Shown here: one piece after another, positions 58,578 through 64,000 of the stretch
Layout of the letters: the number at the start of each line of letters is the position of its first letter
How positions within the stretch are numbered: position 1 is the stretch's first letter
NCBI RefSeq assembly: GCF_008271655.1
Contig: NZ_VKKX01000033.1
Location: 186,001 to 250,000, forward strand
Length of the DNA stretch: 64,000 nucleotides
Direction of reading: 5' to 3'
Origin: Gemmobacter caeruleus
Lineage (GTDB): Bacteria; Pseudomonadota; Alphaproteobacteria; Rhodobacterales; Rhodobacteraceae
Made by a program: the position numbers and the translations under genes
The notes under the pieces: generated by a model
Told to the model about the DNA's origin: nothing
Seen by the model: only the letters and a program-made list of their open reading frames with translations
Database searches by the model: none

Positions 58578-59899
58578 CCGCGCTGATCCATGTCGTTGAC
58601 GATGATGCCGACCATCTGGCGGCGCTGTGCGATCTGTTGCAGGCGCGCGGGCATCGGACGGCGGGCTTTGCCTCGGCCGAGGCGGCGCTGGCGGCGGGGG
58701 ATCTGCCTGACCTCGTGCTGTCGGATCTGCGGATGCCCGGCCTTGACGGTTTCGCCTTGCTGGAGGCCCTGCGCGCCCGCCACCCCGATCTGGCGGTGAT
58801 CCTGCTGACCGGGCATGGCGACGTGCCCCATGCCGTGCGGGCGATGCGCATTGGCGCCGAGGATTTCATCGAAAAACCCTATGACGGCGCGCATCTCATG
58901 GCTGTGGTGGACCGGGCCTTGCGCGGGGCGGCGCTGCGGGCCGAATTGGGCCGCCTGCGCGACGCTCTGGCAGATCGTGAACAGCGGGTCTTGCTGGGGC
59001 AATCTGCGGCAATACAGTCTCTGCGCGGCCGAATCGACGCGCTGGCGCCGCTGGATCTCGATCTGGTCGTGTCGGGTGAAACCGGCACGGGAAAGGAGCT
59101 GGTCGCGCGGGCGCTGCATGCCGGCAGTTCACGCCGCAATGGGCCACTGCTGGCGGTCAACTGTGCCGCCCTGCCCGAAAGCCTGTTCGAGCTGGAGATG
59201 TTCGGCCATGTCGCCGGCGCCTTTCCCGGCGCGACCGACAAACCCGGCAAGCTGGAGGCGGCGGCCGGCGGGACGCTGGTGCTGGACGAGATCGAGGCGA
59301 TGCCGCTGGCGGTTCAGCCCAAGTTGCTGCGCGCGCTGGAGGATCGGCAGGTGGTGCGGCTGGGCGAGAACCGCCCGCGACCGCTGGATTTGCGTCTGGT
59401 CGCGCTGTCAAAGGCCGATCTGCGCAAGATGACGCTGGATGGCAGCTTTCGCGCCGATCTGTTCTTTCGTCTTTGCGGGGCCGAACTGGAATTGCCGCCA
59501 CTGCGCGTGCTTGGCGCGGATATCGGTCTGCTGTTCACGCATTTCGTGGATCAGGTCGCACAGCGGTCGGGGCGGCCGGCGCCAGAGGTGGATTATGCCC
59601 TGTGTCAGCGGCTTTCGCGCTTGCCATGGCCGGGCAATGTGCGCGAATTGCGCGCCGCCGCCGAACGCTTTGCCCTGGGGGTGACGATGCCCGAGCTTGC
59701 CGCCGTGCCCCGCGTCGCACCGCAGAGCCTGGCGGAAAAGGTAGCCGAATATGAGGCGCGCGAGATCCGCGCCGTGCTGGAACGCTGTCACGGCAATACC
59801 GAACGCGCGGCGCAGGTTCTGGGCGTGGCGCGGCGCACGCTGAATGACAAGATCAGCCGTTATGGCATCCGTCTGGGCTCAGGTCACGGGCATCAATAG
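58574..59899 (+). CDS. DctD-like sigma54-type response regulator
   Basis: This 441-aa protein has a receiver domain (phospho-Asp in DLVLSDLRMPG, D51), an NtrC-type AAA+ domain with GETGTGKE and GTLVLDEIEAMP, and a Fis-type HTH (RAAQVLGVARRTLNDKI). The sigma54 contact loop reads GAFPGA near residues 214-219 rather than the usual GAFTGA. The start is a GTG at 58574 overlapping the kinase stop, with GGAGGA upstream. Likely target is the TAXI operon just upstream. Tail overlaps addA by 21 nt. Confidence 0.85.
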   Translation: MTALIHVVDDDADHLAALCDLLQARGHRTAGFASAEAALAAGDLPDLVLSDLRMPGLDGFALLEALRARHPDLAVILLTGHGDVPHAVRAMRIGAEDFIEKPYDGAHLMAVVDRALRGAALRAELGRLRDALADREQRVLLGQSAAIQSLRGRIDALAPLDLDLVVSGETGTGKELVARALHAGSSRRNGPLLAVNCAALPESLFELEMFGHVAGAFPGATDKPGKLEAAAGGTLVLDEIEAMPLAVQPKLLRALEDRQVVRLGENRPRPLDLRLVALSKADLRKMTLDGSFRADLFFRLCGAELELPPLRVLGADIGLLFTHFVDQVAQRSGRPAPEVDYALCQRLSRLPWPGNVRELRAAAERFALGVTMPELAAVPRVAPQSLAEKVAEYEAREIRAVLERCHGNTERAAQVLGVARRTLNDKISRYGIRLGSGHGHQ

Positions 59900-62800
59900 G
59901 CCGGTCCGCGTCCAGAGGATCGCTGTCTCGATCCGCCGGTCGGGATAGATCTGGGCCATGGCGGCGCGATAGGCCCGCATCTGCGCCAGGATCCCTTCGG
60001 GCACCTCGGCCACATCGCGCGGCACGATCTGGTTCGATTTATAGTCGATGACGCGGATCAGATCAGGCGTGACGATCAGCCGGTCAATGGTGCCCAGCAG
60101 GCGCTTTCCCTCATATTCCGCGGTTACAGAGACTTCTGTCAGCGCATCGGGTGCAAAGATCGCGGCCAGATGCGGCGCAGTCAGCAGGGCCGACGCCTCG
60201 GCCAGAAGTGCGGCGCAGAGCGGCGGATCCTCGATCAGGCTGGCGGCCGCGCGCGGCCAATCGGCCTGTGGCAGTTCGGGCAGCGTCTCCAGCAGCAGGT
60301 GAAGCGCGGTGCCACGGTGCCGCGCGGCCTCGCCATCCTCGGGGCTACCCTCGCCGAACAGCACCTTGGCGCCGCCCAGCATTGACGGGCGCAGCAGCGC
60401 CTCTACCGCCTGGGGTGCGGGGGCCGGACGGCGCAGCCAGTCGGGCGGGGCGATATTGGGGGCATTTTCAGCGGTATCAGTGACGTTTTCGACCAAAGGC
60501 CAGGTGCCGAACTGATAGGTCAGCGCGCCATCCGGTGCGACGGTTGCGCCCAGTTGCGTTGCCCCGGCATGGATCAGATCATACCAGGCCGGCACTTTGC
60601 CACCCTCGCCCTTTTGCGAGGCAAGCTGCCCGGCGGCGCCCACGATCAACCAGCTTTGCGCCCGTGTCAGCGCGACATAGAGCAGGCGCAGCGATTCCGC
60701 CTGTGCGCGTTCGGCCCGGTCTTGCCGCAGGGCGGCGATCCGGTCGGGGCTGTCGGCCGAGGCGGGGCGCCAGACGGCAGTATCGTCCAGCCGATAGATC
60801 TCGTCCCGGTCATTGGCGCGCAGATCGGCGGTATCGGGCAGGATGACGATCGGCGCCTCCAGCCCCTTGGCGCCATGCACGGTCATCACGCGGATCTTGC
60901 GGCCGCCGCTTTCCATCTGACGCTTGACCTGCACATCCTCGCCCTGAAGCCAGGTCAGAAAGCCGGTCAGGCTGGGCACGTCATTGCGTTCATAGGCCAG
61001 CGCCTGATTGAGCAATTCGTCAATGCCATCTTCGGCCTCGGCACCCAAGCGTGCCAGAAAACGCCGCCGCCCGTCATGCCGGGTCAGCGCGCGTTCGATC
61101 AGGTCGAAGGGGCGCAGGAAATCGGCGTTATCACGCAAATCCTGCAATACAGAGACTGTTTCGGCGTGGCACGGGTCATTGCGCAGCGCCTCCCACAGAA
61201 AGCCCTTGCGCGGTTGCGCCAGCGCGTAAAGCGCGGCTTCCGACAGGTTGAACAGCGGCGAGCGCAGGCATTCCGCCAGCGCGAGATCGTCTTCGGGCAA
61301 GGCCAGAAAGGCCAGAAGGGCGGTGATGTCCTTCACCGCCATCTCGGCGCCCAGATGCAGGCGATCGGCGCCGGCAATTGGCAGGCCGGCGGCCTTGCAG
61401 GCGCGGATCACCTCGGCAAACAGCGGCGAGCGGCGCCGGACCAGGATCAGGATATCGCCGGCATGAACCGGCCGCATCTCCTTGCCCTCGGGGATCAGGG
61501 TGCCGGCGCGCAGGATCTGCGCGATGCGGTCGGCGACGCGCCGCCCCATCACGGCGGTATGATGTTCGCCGCTGATCAGATCGACGGGATCGGCCCAATC
61601 CTCTTCCTCCGGGGTTTCAGAGGGGGCGATGGGCGGCCAGATCTCGATCCTGCCCGGCATGGTTTCGTTGAAGGCGATGTGCCGCGACGGGCCGCCAAGC
61701 GCGGGGTGCAGCGGTTCGGGAAAGGTGCGGTCCACCAGATCCAGAATGGCGGGGGACGAGCGGAAGGAATGCAGCAGGTCAAGCGCCTGAAACGGTGCCT
61801 CAATGGCGGCAAGCCCGGTCTGGAACCGTTCGCGCATCCGGGCAAAGGCCGAAACATCGGCGCCCTGAAAGGAATAGATCGACTGTTTCTGGTCACCCAC
61901 CACAAAGATCGTGCGGTCAATGTCGCGCGCGCCCTGGCCCGAGGTGAATTCCTGCGCCAGCAGTTCGATCACGCGCCATTGGTCGGGCGAGGTGTCCTGC
62001 GCCTCGTCCACCAGAATGTGATCCACGCCGCCATCCAGCCGGAACAGCACCCATTGCGCAACCGCCGGGTCGGTCAAAAGGCCGATGGCGCGGGCGATCA
62101 GATCGTCGAAATCCAGCGCGCCGCGCAGCAGCTTGCGCCGGGCATAGCGCGGCAGAAAGGCCCCGGCAAAGCGGTGCAGAACGGCGGTGCGTTCGGCGGC
62201 CAGCAGCGCCAGCCGCAACGGGCGCGCGGCCTCTACCCGCCGCATCAGCGCATCCAGCCGGTCTTGCAGGGGCGCAAGCTTTGGCTGCGTCGCCTTGGTG
62301 GCGATGGCTTCCAGCCTGGCGGTATAGCTTTTGCCCGGCACCTTCGATTCGCCATGCAGCAGCACGCCTTCCAACGCGGCGAGCGTTGCCAGATCGGGCG
62401 CATCAAGCGCTATCGCGGCCAGCTTGCCCGCCGCGCGCTGATCATTGACCGACCCGGTTTGCAGGATCAGCGCGGCGTCGCGCAGCAGTTCCGCCTCGCC
62501 GCCCCGCAGCACATCGGCGATCAGGCGGGGGGCGTCAGTGCCCGGCGGCAGATCGAACAGCGCGCCGGCGATGGCGCCGGCCTCGCCCCGGGGAAAGGCG
62601 GCAGCGTGGCGGGCGATCTCGGCTGTCAGTTGGGCGAAATCCTCGCCGGTGAAATGGGCGGCCAGATCGCGCACCACGTCCAGCCCCGGCCCGTCGGCCA
62701 GCTCCTCGATCACCGCATCGCGCATCAGCCGCGCGGCGCGGTCATCCAGTTCGGTGAATTGCGGGGATACGCCCGCCTCCAGCGGAAACCGGCGCAAAAG

Positions 62801-63184
62801 CGTGGCGCAAAAGCTGTGGATGGTCTGGATACGCAGACCCCCCGGGGTTTCGATGGCGCGGGCGAACAGGCGCCGCGCCTCGGCCAGCAGGGCGTCGGGC
62901 ACGGCACCGGTGCCCAGATCCAGCAGCGCCTGCCGCAGCTCGGCCTCGGGCTTCATCGCCCAGGCACCGAGCCGCGCGAACAGGCGGTTCTGCATCTCCG
63001 AGGCCGCGGCCTTGGTATAGGTCAGGCACAGGATGCGCGCCGGATCGACCCCCGAAAGCAGCAGACGCGCCACGCGGTCGGTCAGCACGCGGGTCTTGCC
63101 CGATCCGGCATTGGCCGACAGCCAGGTTGACCATTCCGGCCGAGCGGCATCCTGCTGGCGGGCCGAGGCATCGTTCAGCGTCAT
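59879..63184 (-). CDS. addA: AddA, helicase-nuclease of double-strand break repair
   Basis: This 1101-aa protein has a UvrD-type helicase core: Walker A NAGSGKT (about residues 23-29), CLTYTKAAASEM (motif Ia), DEAQDTS (motif II) and VTVHGAKGLEA-type motif V. It ends in a PD-(D/E)xK nuclease domain (GTIDRLIV then VIDYKSNQ). AddAB resects broken ends for RecA, replacing RecBCD. The ATG at 63184 overlaps the addB stop. Size fits alphaproteobacterial AddA (about 1,100-1,200 aa). Confidence 0.94.
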   Translation of the reverse strand: MTLNDASARQQDAARPEWSTWLSANAGSGKTRVLTDRVARLLLSGVDPARILCLTYTKAAASEMQNRLFARLGAWAMKPEAELRQALLDLGTGAVPDALLAEARRLFARAIETPGGLRIQTIHSFCATLLRRFPLEAGVSPQFTELDDRAARLMRDAVIEELADGPGLDVVRDLAAHFTGEDFAQLTAEIARHAAAFPRGEAGAIAGALFDLPPGTDAPRLIADVLRGGEAELLRDAALILQTGSVNDQRAAGKLAAIALDAPDLATLAALEGVLLHGESKVPGKSYTARLEAIATKATQPKLAPLQDRLDALMRRVEAARPLRLALLAAERTAVLHRFAGAFLPRYARRKLLRGALDFDDLIARAIGLLTDPAVAQWVLFRLDGGVDHILVDEAQDTSPDQWRVIELLAQEFTSGQGARDIDRTIFVVGDQKQSIYSFQGADVSAFARMRERFQTGLAAIEAPFQALDLLHSFRSSPAILDLVDRTFPEPLHPALGGPSRHIAFNETMPGRIEIWPPIAPSETPEEEDWADPVDLISGEHHTAVMGRRVADRIAQILRAGTLIPEGKEMRPVHAGDILILVRRRSPLFAEVIRACKAAGLPIAGADRLHLGAEMAVKDITALLAFLALPEDDLALAECLRSPLFNLSEAALYALAQPRKGFLWEALRNDPCHAETVSVLQDLRDNADFLRPFDLIERALTRHDGRRRFLARLGAEAEDGIDELLNQALAYERNDVPSLTGFLTWLQGEDVQVKRQMESGGRKIRVMTVHGAKGLEAPIVILPDTADLRANDRDEIYRLDDTAVWRPASADSPDRIAALRQDRAERAQAESLRLLYVALTRAQSWLIVGAAGQLASQKGEGGKVPAWYDLIHAGATQLGATVAPDGALTYQFGTWPLVENVTDTAENAPNIAPPDWLRRPAPAPQAVEALLRPSMLGGAKVLFGEGSPEDGEAARHRGTALHLLLETLPELPQADWPRAAASLIEDPPLCAALLAEASALLTAPHLAAIFAPDALTEVSVTAEYEGKRLLGTIDRLIVTPDLIRVIDYKSNQIVPRDVAEVPEGILAQMRAYRAAMAQIYPDRRIETAILWTRTGLLMPVT

Positions 63185-64000
63185 GGCGCCTCTCCGCTCT
63201 GGTCGCCCACATCCGCGGCGGTGGCGGGGCTGGTCATATCCCATTCGCCGAAGCGCGACAGATGGTCGTAATCGCCGGGGAAATTCGTCTCGAACATGGC
63301 CCGGCGGGCGGTATAGCCCTTGGACCGCTGCATGTATTGCCCGATCAGGCGATGCAGCGATTCCCAGGTTTCACCGATGATCTGCGGCGTGATCTCGGTG
63401 CTGACCAGCTTGGGCGTGCTGCCCAGGCCCAGATAGCTGATCCGCGCCACCTCGGCGGGGCCAAGCTGGCGGAAACCGCCCTGTTCGGCCATGCAGGCCG
63501 CCAGCAGCAGTTGCTTGTCAAAGGCGCGTTGCTGGGCCTCGGTCGGTGGGGTGCCGGTCTTGTAGTCGATGATATGCAGTCGCCCGTCGGGCAGGGCGTC
63601 GATCCGGTCAGGCGTGCCCGACAGCGCGAAATCAAGGCCGGTCAGCGGCACACGGCCCTTTTCCTCCAGCATGACGGGCTTGCCGCCCTCCATGCCGTCA
63701 TGCGCCAGAAAGAACCCGGCCGCTCGTTCCAGCCGCGCCAGCCAGAGCGCGCGGGCGGCGGGCCAGGGCACCTCGTCGGCCAGCACGCCCTCGGCCACGG
63801 CCAGAAGCTGCGCCCGCGCGGCGGCGGGGTCGGCGGGGCGGGGCATGCGCACATAGGTTTCCAGCACGCGATGCAGGATCGACCCGCGCAAGCGGGCATC
63901 GGGGCTGCGATGCAGCGGATCGAGCCGCGACAGCCGCAGCACATAGCGCGCATAGATGTCATAGGGGTTGCGGATCAGCGTCGCGATCCGGGTCAGCGCC
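63181..64000 (-). CDS. addB: AddB, double-strand break repair protein (partial)
   Basis: Only the C-terminal 273 or so codons are in the window; the gene continues past the right edge. The visible part opens LTRIATLIRNPYDIYARY and holds the AddB nuclease domain: FALSGTPDRIDALP followed by LHIIDYKTGTPP (catalytic Asp and Lys), ending with a conserved cysteine-poor tail. It partners AddA. Overlaps addA by 4 nt. Confidence 0.9.
   Translation of the reverse strand, partial: ALTRIATLIRNPYDIYARYVLRLSRLDPLHRSPDARLRGSILHRVLETYVRMPRPADPAAARAQLLAVAEGVLADEVPWPAARALWLARLERAAGFFLAHDGMEGGKPVMLEEKGRVPLTGLDFALSGTPDRIDALPDGRLHIIDYKTGTPPTEAQQRAFDKQLLLAACMAEQGGFRQLGPAEVARISYLGLGSTPKLVSTEITPQIIGETWESLHRLIGQYMQRSKGYTARRAMFETNFPGDYDHLSRFGEWDMTSPATAADVGDQSGEAP

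Overview
The window looks like the chromosome of a denitrifying, taurine-degrading alphaproteobacterium of the Rhodobacterales (Paracoccus/Rhodobacter type). The evidence is high GC, tight operons with ATGA overlaps, a nirIS-ECF-DL-GHJ cytochrome cd1 cluster with a fused nirDL, norCBQDEF with an Nnr-type regulator, a tauR/tauKLM/tauXY/xsc/tauZ/pta cluster, and alphaproteobacterial synteny around the chromosome origin. Nothing in the window looks like an insertion sequence, prophage, CRISPR array, rRNA or tRNA.

Region 1 (1-17.0 kb) is a denitrification island. Leftward are nirS (cytochrome cd1 nitrite reductase) and the heme d1 genes nirE, nirC, nirF, nirDL, nirG, nirH and nirJ (cut by the window edge). 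Rightward are nirI (electron transfer to NirS/regulation), nnrS and nirX (an ApbE-type flavinyltransferase probably serving NirI), then the NO reductase operon norCBQDEF. The regulator gene nnr closes the island from the opposite strand. Three near-identical TTGAC-N4-(G/C)TYAA boxes (nirS/nirI, nnrS, norC) give it one NO/low-oxygen regulon.

Region 2 (17.1-27.9 kb) is a complete taurine dissimilation cluster: MocR-type regulator TauR, TRAP importer TauKLM, a UspA protein, taurine dehydrogenase TauXY, sulfoacetaldehyde acetyltransferase Xsc, the TauZ sulfite/sulfate exporter candidate, and Pta. Taurine enters, is oxidised to sulfoacetaldehyde, and Xsc yields acetyl phosphate plus sulfite; Pta makes acetyl-CoA.

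Region 3 (27.9-49.9 kb) is the replication-origin neighbourhood. On the left are a DUF900 lipoprotein, Smr protein, mltA, a Tim44-like gene, fxsA, secB and dnaQ-coaE-aroE-maf. A 411-bp intergenic region with DnaA-box-like sites and an AT-rich stretch (35.2-35.6 kb) is the best oriC candidate. Rightward follow hemJ, rho, mnmE, mnmG, rsmG, parA and parB, then hemW-rdgB-rph and hrcA-grpE, then mutS. Four parS palindromes (TGTTTCACGTGAAACA type) lie between 38.8 and 47.3 kb. Three of them are built into the ends of protein-coding genes, and between them all three reading frames of the palindrome are used.

Region 4 (50.0-64.0 kb) holds maeB (malic enzyme), a PfkB sugar kinase, a TAXI-type TRAP transporter (receptor, fused permease, DUF1850 protein), a DctB/DctD-like two-component pair that probably controls it, and the recombination genes addA and addB (partial) on the opposite strand.
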